Shown: piece after piece, positions 1 through 10,028 of the stretch
Numbering within the stretch: the first letter of the stretch is position 1
Layout of the letters: each line of letters begins with the position of its first letter
Assembly: GCA_016213725.1 (NCBI GenBank)
Contig: JACQZS010000242.1
Span: 1 to 34,619, forward strand
Length of the DNA stretch: 34,619 nucleotides
Reading direction: 5' to 3'
From: Acidobacteriota bacterium
Lineage (GTDB): Bacteria; Acidobacteriota; Terriglobia; Bryobacterales; Bryobacteraceae
Translations under genes and position numbers: made by a program
The notes under the pieces: generated by a model
The model's input: only the letters and a program-made list of their open reading frames with translations
Databases searched by the model: none
What the model was told of the DNA's origin: nothing

Positions 1-2268
<2,268 letters not shown>

Positions 2269-2283
2269 AAAAAGAGGCCATGT

Positions 2284-2289
2284 TATACT
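2284..2289 (+). promoter_or_regulatory. Possible -10 element for the first VWFA gene
   Basis: TATACT lies 26 bases before the ATG at 2316, which would place the transcription start near 2296. No good -35 is visible 16-18 bases upstream. It supports the shorter start chosen for the gene. Weak call. Confidence 0.3.
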
Positions 2290-2315
2290 TGGGATGCCAC
2301 AAAGTGAGATGGGCG

Positions 2316-3305
2316 ATGCATAAGCGGATAAGTCCTTTATTTATCTGTCTCTTGGCCTGCGGTTTCGTCTTCCTCGCCGGAGTCGCCGCACAGCAGCCAA
2401 GACCCCAGATCACACCCCGGCCCCGCCCTGCCTCCGAAGTGCCCGAAAACGAACGGATTACCCCTAATCTGCGCATCGACACGAACCAGGTTCTGATCCC
2501 TGTCACCGTCACCACTCCCCTCAACCAGTTCGTCACCGGCATGGAGAAAGAGAACTTCCGCCTCTTTGAAGACAAGGTGGAACAGGAGATCGGCTATTTC
2601 GCCAGCTTCGATGCCCCGCTCTCTATCGGGCTGGTTTTCGATGCCAGCGGCTCCATGGGCAGCAAGCTCACCAAGAGCCGGCAGGCCGCCGCGCAGTTTT
2701 TCAAGACCGCCAACCCCGAGGACGAGTTCTTCCTCGTCCAGTTCAACGACCGCCCGCAACTCGTGGTCCCCTTCACCCAGAACACCGAAGACATCCAGAG
2801 CCGCCTCACCTTCACCCAGGCAAAAGGCCGCACCGCGCTGCTCGACGGCATCTACCAGGCGCTGCAAATGCTCAAGAAAGGCCGCAATCCGCGGCGCGCG
2901 CTGCTGATCATCTCCGACGGCGGCGACAATTCGAGCCGCTACACGGAGAACGAGGTCCGCAACCTGCTGAAAGAAGCAGACGCGCAGATGTACGCCATCG
3001 GCATCTTCGAGCCCATCGGCTCCCGCGGCCGCACGGCCGAGGAACTCTCCGGGCCCGGCCTGCTCAGCGAACTGGCCGAGATGACCGGCGGACGCCACTT
3101 CCCCGTCGATAACCTCAACGATCTGCCCGACATCGCCGCAAAGATCGGCATCGAGCTGCGCAACCAGTACGTACTCGGCTACACGTCGAAGAACCAAAGC
3201 CGCGACGGGAAGTACCGCCGAGTCACGGTAAAATTAAACCAGCCGCGCGGCCTTCCTCCCCTGCGGGCGCTGCACCGGCAAGGATACTATGCACCAAACC
3301 AGTAG
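2316..3305 (+). CDS. Secreted VWFA-domain protein (acidobacterial VWFA-related family)
   Basis: 329 residues. The frame is open from 2280, but ATG at 2316 is preferred because it gives a clean signal peptide (MHKRISPLFICLLACGFVFLAG, cleavage near residues 25-26) and lies below a TATACT -10 element. The VWFA domain spans about residues 100-300. The metal-binding MIDAS motif is intact: D109-A-S-G-S113, with ISDGGDNSSR later. The region before the domain (about 50-98, with VPVTVTTPLNQFVTGMEKENF) matches the layout of TIGR03436-type acidobacterial VWFA proteins, and NQYVLGYTSKN sits near the end. The substrate or partner is unknown; VWFA domains usually mediate protein binding through a divalent metal. 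The 3' end overlaps the next, paralogous gene by 17 bp. Confidence 0.9.
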   Translation: MHKRISPLFICLLACGFVFLAGVAAQQPRPQITPRPRPASEVPENERITPNLRIDTNQVLIPVTVTTPLNQFVTGMEKENFRLFEDKVEQEIGYFASFDAPLSIGLVFDASGSMGSKLTKSRQAAAQFFKTANPEDEFFLVQFNDRPQLVVPFTQNTEDIQSRLTFTQAKGRTALLDGIYQALQMLKKGRNPRRALLIISDGGDNSSRYTENEVRNLLKEADAQMYAIGIFEPIGSRGRTAEELSGPGLLSELAEMTGGRHFPVDNLNDLPDIAAKIGIELRNQYVLGYTSKNQSRDGKYRRVTVKLNQPRGLPPLRALHRQGYYAPNQ

Positions 3306-4230
3306 GCGGGCGGCCATCTATGTCATCCTGGCCGGCTCCCGCTCGCTCCTCGCGCAGCAGCAACAACCTCAAACCGCCGACGATCAGGCCGTTATCCGAA
3401 TCGACACGCGCCTTGTCGTGCTGCACTGCGCGGTGATGGACAGGAAGGGCAACCTCATCACCAACCTGCCGCAGACCGCCTTCAAAGTCTACGAAAACAA
3501 CGTGGAGCAGCCCATCAAGCTGTTCCGCCGCGAAGACGTTCCGGTTTCGCTCGGCATCATCGTCGACAACAGCGGAAGCATGCGCGAGAAGCGCGCCCGC
3601 GTGGAAGCCGCGGCCGTCAAGCTGGTGAAATCCAGCAATCGCGAGGATGACGTCTTCATCGTTAACTTTAACGATGATGCTTACCTGGATGTGCCGTTTA
3701 CGAACGAAATTCCGAAGCTCGAGGAAGGAGTCGCCCGCATCGACTCCAAGGGCGGCACCGCCATGCGCGATGCCATTTCGATGTCGCTCGATTACCTGAA
3801 GCAGGAAGGCAAGAAGGACAAGAAGGTCCTCCTGGTGATCACCGACGGCAACGACACCGCCTCGATGGGCATTACGCTGGAGCGGCTGGTGGAGAAGATG
3901 CAGAAGAGCGAAGCGCTCGTCTATGGCATCGGCATCCTGGCCAAGGAAGACTCGCGCGACCAGAAGAAGGCCCAGCGCGCCATCGATGCATTGACCAAGG
4001 CCTCCGGCGGCGCCAGCTATTATCCGGGCGAAGTGACCGAAGTGGAGTCGATTGCCCAGCAGGTGGCGCACGACATCCGCAACCAATACGTGATTGCCTA
4101 CTCCCCGTTGAATCAGAACCTCGACGGCACTTACCGGACCATCCGGGTGACGGCCAACAACAAGCAGTACACGGTGCGCACCAGGACCGGCTACTACGCC
4201 TCGCCGGACGCGAAGAAGAAGGGGAGCTAG
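3289..4230 (+). CDS. Second VWFA-domain protein, paralogue of the preceding gene
   Basis: 313 residues, with a short hydrophobic N-terminal segment (about residues 8-22) that may be a signal peptide. It has the same layout as the gene before it: a pre-domain with FKVYENNVEQPIKLF, a MIDAS motif D93-N-S-G-S97, a later VITDGNDTAS, and a closing NQYVIAYSPLNQNLDGTYR that parallels the end of its neighbour. The start ATG at 3289 lies inside the upstream gene and is preceded by AAGGA, so the two are probably translationally coupled and expressed together from the promoter before 2316. The function is unknown; a surface or periplasmic binding role is inferred from the domain. Confidence 0.9.
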   Translation: MHQTSRRAAIYVILAGSRSLLAQQQQPQTADDQAVIRIDTRLVVLHCAVMDRKGNLITNLPQTAFKVYENNVEQPIKLFRREDVPVSLGIIVDNSGSMREKRARVEAAAVKLVKSSNREDDVFIVNFNDDAYLDVPFTNEIPKLEEGVARIDSKGGTAMRDAISMSLDYLKQEGKKDKKVLLVITDGNDTASMGITLERLVEKMQKSEALVYGIGILAKEDSRDQKKAQRAIDALTKASGGASYYPGEVTEVESIAQQVAHDIRNQYVIAYSPLNQNLDGTYRTIRVTANNKQYTVRTRTGYYASPDAKKKGS

Positions 4231-4232
4231 CC

Positions 4233-4433
4233 TTGCTCAGGTACCTCTGGAAAGTCACGAAGGGGTATCGCCTGGCGCCGTGGCGGAGCCCCTACTTGCG
4301 GTGGCGGATCGAGACCTTTTGGGGCACGCCGGCTGAGCAGATCGGGGCGGGGGAGTTCTGGCGCTTCTCGTGGCGGCATCGCGGAGATTTCCTTCGCTTT
4401 CTTCGCTGGGCGGAACGGATGGCGCGGGGTTAG
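4233..4433 (+). CDS. Small conserved-looking protein of unknown function, 66 residues
   Basis: Starts at TTG 4233, two bases after the stop of the second VWFA gene, with a good GGGGAG ribosome binding site six bases upstream. The protein is rich in Trp, Arg and Phe (for example WRSPYLRWRIETFWG and WRFSWRHRGDFLRFLRW) and basic, with no signal peptide or clear membrane segment. I do not recognise a named family. Position, spacing and Shine-Dalgarno signal support a real third gene in the VWFA operon. An opposite-strand open frame also covers this stretch, but it lacks any recognisable feature. Confidence 0.6.
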   Translation: MLRYLWKVTKGYRLAPWRSPYLRWRIETFWGTPAEQIGAGEFWRFSWRHRGDFLRFLRWAERMARG

Positions 4434-4447
4434 TTCGTCCCGGCGGG

Positions 4448-4477
4448 TTGATCTGTCCGGCGGCCCTGCGGTACAAC
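4448..4477 (+). promoter_or_regulatory. Candidate sigma-70-type promoter before the methyltransferase
   Basis: TTGATC (4448-4453) and TACAAC (4472-4477) are separated by 18 bases, each matching 4 of 6 consensus bases. The start codon at 4489 follows 11 bases after the -10, so the leader would be very short. Motif evidence only. Confidence 0.3.
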
Positions 4478-4488
4478 CAAGTGTTCGG

Positions 4489-5913
4489 ATGTCGCAACCC
4501 CAGCCAGTTCCTGAGACCGCAGCCCAGTCGCTTTCCGTGAAGCGGGCGCAGGTGGATTTTCACAACTTTGCTTCCCTGGGAGAGCCCGAGCGCGCTCTGG
4601 CCGCCTACGCCGATGAGAACTTCCGGCGCGGCTCGATTCTCAGGGCCAATCTCGACTTCTGCGGCGCGCTGACGCCGTTTCTCGAAGTTGGCGCCAATGC
4701 CGGGCACACCTCGTACCTGCTGGCGAACGACTTCGAGTCCGACGGCTTTGCGCTGGACCTCTCCGCCGACGCTTTGCGGCACGGGCAGTTCCTGCGCACG
4801 GCGTGGGACCTGAAGCGCGCGCCGCTGCTGACTGCGGGGGACGCCACACGGCTGCCGTTCCGCGACAACTCGCTGGCGTTTGTGATGACTTTCCAGACGC
4901 TGTCGCAGTTCCAGGACATGGAGACGGTTATCCGCGAAGTGCATCGCGTGCTGGCGCCGGGCGGGGTTTACTACTTTGCCGAGGAGCCGGTGCGGCGCAA
5001 GTTGTCGCTGCGGCTCTACCGCGCGCCGTACCCGGAACGCATGAAGACGTGGGAGAAGCGGCTGTACGATAACGGGCTGCTGGACTTCATCGCGATGGAC
5101 GTGATTGGAGCGCATCAGGAGGAGTCGTTCGGCATCCGGCAGAATCACCGCTACGGGCTGCGCGATTGGTCTGAGATGCTCTAACACTACTTCGAGGAGT
5201 TGAGGCTGATCACGTTCCCGCGGCAGCGGGGCTGGTCGAACCAGTTTGTGATGTCGGCGTTGCGGATGCTGCCGGGCAATGCTGAGCCGCGCATCGCCAC
5301 GGCGCTGGGCGCCACGCTGGCGGCGTTCTGCCGCAAGCCGGGCCAACTGCCGGAGTCGTTGCCGCTGAAGGAAGCCTTGGCCTGCCCCGATTGCGGCGCT
5401 GCGTTGCCGTTCGAGGAGCAGGCGCTCAAGTGCCCGGCGTGCTCCTACCGGGCGCCGAACGAAGGCGGGGTGTTCAACCTGCTGAGCACGGCGCTGAAGG
5501 CCGAGCTTTACCCTGGCGCGCGGCCGGATACGCTGGACTTCTCCAAGCCAGGCCACGAAGAGGGATTGCTGGAAGGGTTCTTCGATCTGGAAGGCGATTT
5601 TGGCAACAAGTACCGCTGGATCGGCGGACAGGCCAAGGCGCGGCTGAAGCGGGTGCGCACGGGGCCGCAGATGCTGCGGGTGCAGGGCTACGCGCCGTAT
5701 GTGGCAAAGGTGGAATTGAGGGCGAACGGAGCGGCGCTGGGGAGTTGGAAACTGGACCGTCCGGGCCTGTTTATTCTGGAGGCTCCGGTGGCGGAAGCTC
5801 CTGAATACATTGTAGATATCCTCGCTTCGCCGACATTTGCAGAACCCGGAGATGGTGCCAGGACTCTGTCGGTGAATTTGAGTCTTCTCCGTCTGCAACC
5901 GCCCGAAGCATAA
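4489..5913 (+). pseudogene. SAM-dependent methyltransferase with zinc-ribbon C-terminal part, interrupted by in-frame TAA
   Basis: One reading frame of 475 codons from ATG 4489 to TAA 5911 is interrupted once, by TAA at 5182-5184 (codon 232). The first part is a class I methyltransferase domain: LEVGANAGHTSYLL (SAM-binding motif I), LTAGDATRLPFRDNSLAFV, and VHRVLAPGGVYYFAEE. Coding sense runs straight across the stop: WSEML, stop, then HYFEELRLITFPRQRGW. The second part carries a four-cysteine CPDCG...CPACSY zinc-ribbon pattern and a beta-rich tail. It may be a recent pseudogene, a sequencing error, a read-through site, or two polypeptides; a TTG at 5200 just after GAGGAG could restart translation. 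Codon use is unchanged after the stop, which argues for recent inactivation or no inactivation. The methylated substrate is unknown. Confidence 0.75.
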
Positions 5914-5914
5914 G

Positions 5915-5954
5915 CACTTTCTCCGCCGCTGGAACTTTTTCGCCGGGAGAAGTG
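5915..5954 (+). terminator. Possible hairpin terminator after the methyltransferase
   Basis: CACTT-t-CTCC (5915-5924) can pair with GGAG-AAGTG (5946-5954) with one bulged T, and TCTTTAT follows. The stem is imperfect and the loop is about 21 bases. The same bases contain the ECF-type promoter described at 5931-5959, so only one reading, or a combined element, may be right. Confidence 0.35.
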
Positions 5955-5959
5955 TCTTT
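5931..5959 (+). promoter_or_regulatory. ECF-type (sigma-E-like) promoter before the ECF sigma gene
   Basis: GGAACTT (5931-5937), 16 bases, then GTCTTT (5954-5959). This closely matches the known sigma-E class consensus (GGAACTT, about 16 bases, GTC/TCTGA type -10). It sits 52 bases upstream of the ECF sigma start at 6012, the arrangement expected for autoregulation. Two direct repeats of GGCGCTAC (5969-5976 and 5983-5990) follow; the second runs into TACAAT (5988-5993), which could be the -10 of a second promoter. Confidence 0.5.
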
Positions 5960-6011
5960 ATCAATATCGGCGCTACGGTAAAGGCGCTACAATGGCTCTG
6001 CGGAGGCATCC

Positions 6012-6686
6012 ATGCAGCCGGCTCAACATCAACCCGAGCTCGGTCACGACCTCGCCACCCACGAATGGCCGGGATGGCAGGACGAGGGGTGTCTGCTTGA
6101 GGATCTTCGATCCGGATCGGAAGCAGCTTACGAAGTGCTTCTGGAGCGGTTCCAGTCGCCGGTCTTCCACTTGGTACGGCGGCTGATTGACGATCCGAGC
6201 GAAGCGGCCGACGTGGTGCAGGACGTCTTCTTGAAGGTGTTCCGCAGCGTGGGCAGTTTCCGCGGCCAGAGTTCGCTGAAGACTTGGGTCTATCGAATCG
6301 CGGTGAATGAGGCGCATAATCGCCGCCGCTGGTTCAGCCGCCACCGACGCGCCGAGGTGGGCCTGGAGACGGATGGAGATGGTCTGGATTATCTCGACCA
6401 GCTCAGCGACTCCACACGGTCCCCCTATGATCTAGCTTTGAACGAGGAGTTCAAGACGGCGATTGAAACCGCCTTGGCCACTCTTAACCCGGTGTTCCGC
6501 TCTGCCGTCGTGCTGCGGGACCTGGAAGATCTTAGCTATGAGGAAATTGCCGACGTACTGGATGTATCGCTCGGCACGGTGAAATCCCGGATCCTGCGAG
6601 GGCGAGAATCGCTGCGCAGGGCCCTGGTGGAACAGTTGGAACCGTCCCGCGCGCTGGAGTTCCTGCCGCAGACGGTCACCGACTAG
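6012..6686 (+). CDS. ECF-family RNA polymerase sigma factor (RpoE-like)
   Basis: 224 residues. Start ATG 6012 has GGAGG five bases upstream. Region sigma-2 lies at about residues 37-108 (AADVVQDVFLKVFRSVGSF, then LKTWVYRIAVNEAHNRRR, the -10 recognition and core-binding helices). Region sigma-4 lies at about 150-212 (LEDLSYEEIADVLDVSLGTVKSRI, a helix-turn-helix). It directs transcription of an envelope or stress regulon until held by its anti-sigma factor, encoded 11-14 bases downstream. The upstream GGAACTT/GTCTTT motif suggests that it transcribes its own operon. The roughly 36-residue N-terminal extension before sigma-2 is a little longer than in many ECF factors. Confidence 0.93.
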   Translation: MQPAQHQPELGHDLATHEWPGWQDEGCLLEDLRSGSEAAYEVLLERFQSPVFHLVRRLIDDPSEAADVVQDVFLKVFRSVGSFRGQSSLKTWVYRIAVNEAHNRRRWFSRHRRAEVGLETDGDGLDYLDQLSDSTRSPYDLALNEEFKTAIETALATLNPVFRSAVVLRDLEDLSYEEIADVLDVSLGTVKSRILRGRESLRRALVEQLEPSRALEFLPQTVTD

Positions 6687-6697
6687 AGGTCTGGATT

Positions 6698-7396
6698 GTG
6701 ATGGACTGCCAACAAGTCAAGTTGATGCTCTCCTCCTTCCAGGATGGGTGTGTCGTGGAGTCGGAACGGCGCGAGATCCAGAATCATTTGGGTCGTTGCG
6801 GGCCATGTTCGCTCCAATACGGACAACTGGAAATGGTGCGGCAAACGCTGCGCGCCATGCCGAGGCGTCCGATGCCCGCCCACCTGGTATTCTCGTTGCG
6901 ATCGATCGCCTCCCGCGAGGCCGCGCGCCGGCGGTATTATGCCGGATTCCGCGGCTATGTGCGGGGCCTGGCGGAGCGGATCGCGCTGACGAAAGACAAC
7001 TTGATGAGGCCGTTTGCGCTACCTGCCGCAGGCGGGATCGCGTCTGCCGTGTTCCTGTTCGTCATGGTGATGACGAACTTCCAGGGCATTGTCCGGCAGC
7101 ACCCCAATGATGTTCCGCTGGCGCTGGCGACGGAGCCGACCGTTCGCAGCGTCTTCCTGGATTTGGCCGGCGACAATGAAGTGACGCTGGACCTGTATGT
7201 GGACGAGCAGGGCCGCGTGCTCGACTATGCGTTCCCGGACGGGTCGGGATCGATCAAGACCGCGCTGCTCCGCCGCAACCTGGAAACCACGCTGCTGCTT
7301 TCGGAGTTTAACCCTGCCACGACGTTCGGCAGGCCGGTTTCGGGCTGGGTACGGGTGAAGTTCACCGGCCGCAGCCAGATTGACGTCAAGGGCTGA
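6698..7396 (+). CDS. Membrane anti-sigma factor with zinc finger and TonB_C-like periplasmic end
   Basis: 232 residues. The start is GTG 6698 or ATG 6701, with AGAGG upstream. The N-terminal zinc-finger anti-sigma signature is H30-x3-C34-x2-C37 (HLGRCGPC), typical of ZAS-type anti-sigma domains that bind the ECF factor next door. One membrane helix lies at about residues 106-126. The C-terminal, presumably periplasmic, part (about 150-232) has VTLDLYVDEQGRVLDY and FNPATTFGRPVSGWVRVKF, resembling the TonB C-terminal domain pattern. The gene should keep the sigma factor inactive until an envelope signal arrives. Its stop TGA is immediately followed, in the same frame, by the TTG start of rsmA. 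Confidence 0.85.
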   Translation: MMDCQQVKLMLSSFQDGCVVESERREIQNHLGRCGPCSLQYGQLEMVRQTLRAMPRRPMPAHLVFSLRSIASREAARRRYYAGFRGYVRGLAERIALTKDNLMRPFALPAAGGIASAVFLFVMVMTNFQGIVRQHPNDVPLALATEPTVRSVFLDLAGDNEVTLDLYVDEQGRVLDYAFPDGSGSIKTALLRRNLETTLLLSEFNPATTFGRPVSGWVRVKFTGRSQIDVKG

Positions 7397-8125
7397 TTGG
7401 GCCGCCCACTCGGACAGCATTTCCTCTTTCAGCGCTCCATCCTGGAGCGCATTGCCGCGTCTGCACTTCCTGCCCCTCCCCCGCTTTGCATTGAAATCGG
7501 GCCGGGCCCCGGCGCGCTCACGGAATTGCTGCTGGAGCGCACGGAGCGACTGGTGGCGGTGGAACTGGATCCGGCGCTGGCGGACAACCTGAGGCGGAGG
7601 TACGCCGGGGAACCGCGCTTTTCGCTGCTGGAAGGCAACGTTCTGGAGACGGAGCTTCGCGGCATGGGGCCGGCGGTGGTTTGCGGCAACATCCCGTACT
7701 ACATCACGTCTCCAATCATTGAGCGGGCGCTTGCCCTGGGTCCGGAGCTGATCCGGGCGGTGTTCCTGATCCAGAAGGAAGTGGCGGACCGGTTGGCGGC
7801 CGAGCCGGGCTCGCGGGATTACGGGTATCTGACGGTGGCGACACAGGCGCTTTGCGCCGTGGAGAAGCTGTTTGTGGTGAAGCCGGCGTCGTTCCGGCCG
7901 CCCCCAAAGGTGGATAGCGCGGTGGTGCGGCTGACGCCCCACGCTGAGCCGCTGGTGGCGGACTATGCGGCGTTCCGGCGGTTTGCTTCCCAGTGTTTCC
8001 GGCAGAAGCGGAAGACGCTACGGAATAACCTGGGGCGGGCGGACATACCCTATGCGGGGATGCGGGCGGAGCAGCTCACCCTGGCTCAGTTGGCAGAGTT
8101 GTTCCAGGCCCTGCGGGCGCGTTGA
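7397..8125 (+). CDS. rsmA: 16S rRNA (adenine-1518/1519-N6)-dimethyltransferase
   Basis: Dimethylates two adjacent adenines near the 3' end of 16S rRNA during 30S maturation (also called KsgA). 242 residues, somewhat short for the family (about 260-270) because the N-terminus begins almost at the conserved LGQHFL (residues 5-10). Motif I is IEIGPGPGALTELLL (about 33-47), followed by VAVELDPALA; the catalytic N98-I-P-Y101 motif stands in GNIPYYITSP; the late PASFRPPPKVDSAVVRL is also typical. TTG 7397 is the only possible upstream start, because an in-frame TGA (7394-7396) precedes it. AAGGG at 7388-7392 is a close-spaced ribosome binding site. Expression is probably coupled to the anti-sigma gene. 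Confidence 0.95.
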   Translation: MGRPLGQHFLFQRSILERIAASALPAPPPLCIEIGPGPGALTELLLERTERLVAVELDPALADNLRRRYAGEPRFSLLEGNVLETELRGMGPAVVCGNIPYYITSPIIERALALGPELIRAVFLIQKEVADRLAAEPGSRDYGYLTVATQALCAVEKLFVVKPASFRPPPKVDSAVVRLTPHAEPLVADYAAFRRFASQCFRQKRKTLRNNLGRADIPYAGMRAEQLTLAQLAELFQALRAR

Positions 8126-8165
8126 TCCCGAGGAGGCACCGGTCTGACAGCCGGGGGGCAAGGGG

Positions 8166-8522
8166 CTACTGCTTCTTGCACTTATACTCGATGACCATGT
8201 CGCCCATGCCTTTGCCGGAGAGCGTGAGCGTGTCGCCGCCGCTGTGCTTGCCGGTGTAGTTGATGGTCATCTCGTTGTCCTGGATCTTGACCTTGAGCGA
8301 GAACGAGATATTGCCGTCCTCTACTTTGCCGTTCTCGATGACGGATTTGCCAAACATCGGGCTGCTGGCCTCGCCGGTGAGCTTGCTGCCGTCGACTTTG
8401 AAGACGAAGGTGCGTTCGATGGCGCCGTTGGGGCCCTCGGCGGTGCCTTTCCAGGTGCCGGCGAGATCGGCGGCGAAGGTGGTGATGGCCAAGAGCAGGA
8501 ACAGGGGAATGAGTCGGGTCAT
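8166..8522 (-). CDS. Small secreted beta-rich protein of unknown function
   Basis: 118 residues. ATG 8522 has a strong AAAGGAG about 6 bases upstream. A signal peptide is clear ([18 protein letters not shown], cleavage near 18). The mature part begins with [15 protein letters not shown] and has alternating polar/hydrophobic strands ([34 protein letters not shown]), consistent with a small lipocalin-like or beta-barrel fold of the kind common in acidobacterial secretomes. The function is not known. It stands alone, convergent with rsmA and divergent from gltX. Confidence 0.85.
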   Translation of the reverse strand: MTRLIPLFLLLAITTFAADLAGTWKGTAEGPNGAIERTFVFKVDGSKLTGEASSPMFGKSVIENGKVEDGNISFSLKVKIQDNEMTINYTGKHSGGDTLTLSGKGMGDMVIEYKCKKQ

Positions 8523-8549
8523 GGACTAGCTCCTTTGCGTTGCACGGCC

Positions 8550-8578
8550 AGTATACACCGGGCGTGCGATACTGAAAG
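8550..8578 (-). promoter_or_regulatory. Candidate sigma-70-type promoter of the small secreted protein
   Basis: On the minus strand, TATACT (8550-8555) is preceded after 17 bases by CTTTCA (8573-8578). The -10 matches 5 of 6 bases, the -35 only 3 of 6. The start codon at 8522 lies 27 bases downstream of the -10. Confidence 0.4.
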
Positions 8579-8582
8579 ATTC

Positions 8583-10019
8583 ATGGTCCGAGTTCGTTTT
8601 GCCCCTTCCCCCACAGGCTATCTGCACATCGGCAGCGCCAGGACGTTCATCTTCAATTGGCTCTTCGCGCGCCGCCAGCAGGGCACGATGATCCTGCGCA
8701 TCGACGACACGGACGTCGAGCGCAACACCCAAGCCTCGCTTGATTCGATCTACGACGGATTGAACTGGCTGGGGCTGGGCTGGGACGAATTTTACCGTCA
8801 GAGCGACCGTTTCGACCTCTACACGAAAGCCGCGTGGGAGGTATTCGAAAAGGACCACGCCTACCGCGACTTCACGCCGATGAACGCGGCCCCGGAAGAG
8901 CCGGCGAGCCAGGGCGGCTGGCTGTGCAATGCGGGCATGCGGGAGCTTTCGAGAGAAGAGAGCGACCGGCGGGCGGCGGCGGGTGAGCCATTCGTGCTGC
9001 GGTTCCGCGTGCCGCGGGATCCGGTGCGCGAGGTGGCGTTCAAAGATCTGGTCTACGGCGAGCAATCGAAATCGACGGCCGACATCGAGGACTTCGCGCT
9101 GCTGCGTTCCAGCGGCGCGCCCACCTATCACCACGCTTCGTGCGTGGACGATTTCGATTTGAAGATCTCGCACATCGTGCGTGGGCAGGATCACCTTTCG
9201 AACACGTTCAAGCACATACTGCTGTTCGAGGCGCTGGGCGCGCCGGCGCCGGAGTTTGCGCACCTGCCGCTGCTGATTGCACCGGACGGGGCGAAGCTCT
9301 CCAAGCGCAAGCATGGCCCGGTGGTGGCGGTGATGACCTACCGCGACGCGGGCTTCCTGCCGCAGGCGTATGTGAACTTCCTGTGCCTGCTGGGTTGGAA
9401 CCCGAAGGACGACCGCGAGAAGATGTCGATCGAGGAGCTGACGGCGGCGTTTTCGTTTGAGGGCGTAAACCGCTCGAACGCCGTGGTGAACTTCACGGAA
9501 GAGGATCCGATAGACCCTAAGGCGCAGTGGCTGAACTCGCAGCACCTTTACGCGATGAGCCACGACGAGCTGGCGGCCTTATTGCAACCGGTATTCGAAA
9601 AAGCCGGCTATGCGGCCAGCGCGGAGAAGACGCGCGCGGTGACGCCGCTGATTCAGGAGCGGATCAAGACGCTGAACGACGCGCCGGCGGTGGCGGACTT
9701 CTTTTTCCTCGACCAGCTCGTGCCCTATGACGCGGCGGAGCTGATTCCGCAGAAAGGCGACGCGGAGATGGCCGTGAAGGTGCTGCGCCACGCGCGCGGG
9801 GTGCTGGAGACGGCCGAATTCACGCACGCGGGCCTGGAAGGCGCGCTGCGGACGGCGGCGACAGAGCTGGGCGTAAAGGCCGGGCAGATGTTCCAACCGA
9901 TCCGCGTGGCCGTGTGCGGACGAAAGAACGCGCCGCCTCTGTTTGAAACTTTGGAAGTGGTGGGCCGCGAAGCCTGCCTGAAGCGCATCGACCAGGCCGT
10001 CGAACTCGTTGGCCGATAG
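8583..10019 (+). CDS. gltX: Glutamate--tRNA ligase
   Basis: Charges tRNA-Glu with glutamate. 478 residues, the normal size. The open frame extends upstream to 8244, but ATG 8583 gives [21 protein letters not shown], the conserved start of the family with the HIGH-type motif HIGS at 15-18. The KMSKS-type motif is KLSKRKHG at about 238-245. [10 protein letters not shown] and [17 protein letters not shown] are also typical of the catalytic domain; the C-terminal anticodon-binding part covers roughly residues 320-478. The cysteines of the zinc-binding insert known from some GluRS are not evident (YRDFT where that site would start). It is followed after 9 bases by glnS. Confidence 0.96.
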   Translation: MVRVRFAPSPTGYLHIGSARTFIFNWLFARRQQGTMILRIDDTDVERNTQASLDSIYDGLNWLGLGWDEFYRQSDRFDLYTKAAWEVFEKDHAYRDFTPMNAAPEEPASQGGWLCNAGMRELSREESDRRAAAGEPFVLRFRVPRDPVREVAFKDLVYGEQSKSTADIEDFALLRSSGAPTYHHASCVDDFDLKISHIVRGQDHLSNTFKHILLFEALGAPAPEFAHLPLLIAPDGAKLSKRKHGPVVAVMTYRDAGFLPQAYVNFLCLLGWNPKDDREKMSIEELTAAFSFEGVNRSNAVVNFTEEDPIDPKAQWLNSQHLYAMSHDELAALLQPVFEKAGYAASAEKTRAVTPLIQERIKTLNDAPAVADFFFLDQLVPYDAAELIPQKGDAEMAVKVLRHARGVLETAEFTHAGLEGALRTAATELGVKAGQMFQPIRVAVCGRKNAPPLFETLEVVGREACLKRIDQAVELVGR

Positions 10020-10028
10020 GAAGACATC

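Noticed and set aside
4255-6009. 584-codon open frame on the minus strand opposite the methyltransferase
   Set aside because: Arg/Gln/His-rich with no motif, signal or family feature; the plus strand carries clear methyltransferase and zinc-ribbon motifs. Long antisense frames are common opposite high-GC genes.
8126-8165. CCGG-containing short inverted repeat considered as a terminator for rsmA
   Set aside because: Only 4-bp arms and no T-run; not distinguishable from chance in GC-rich DNA.
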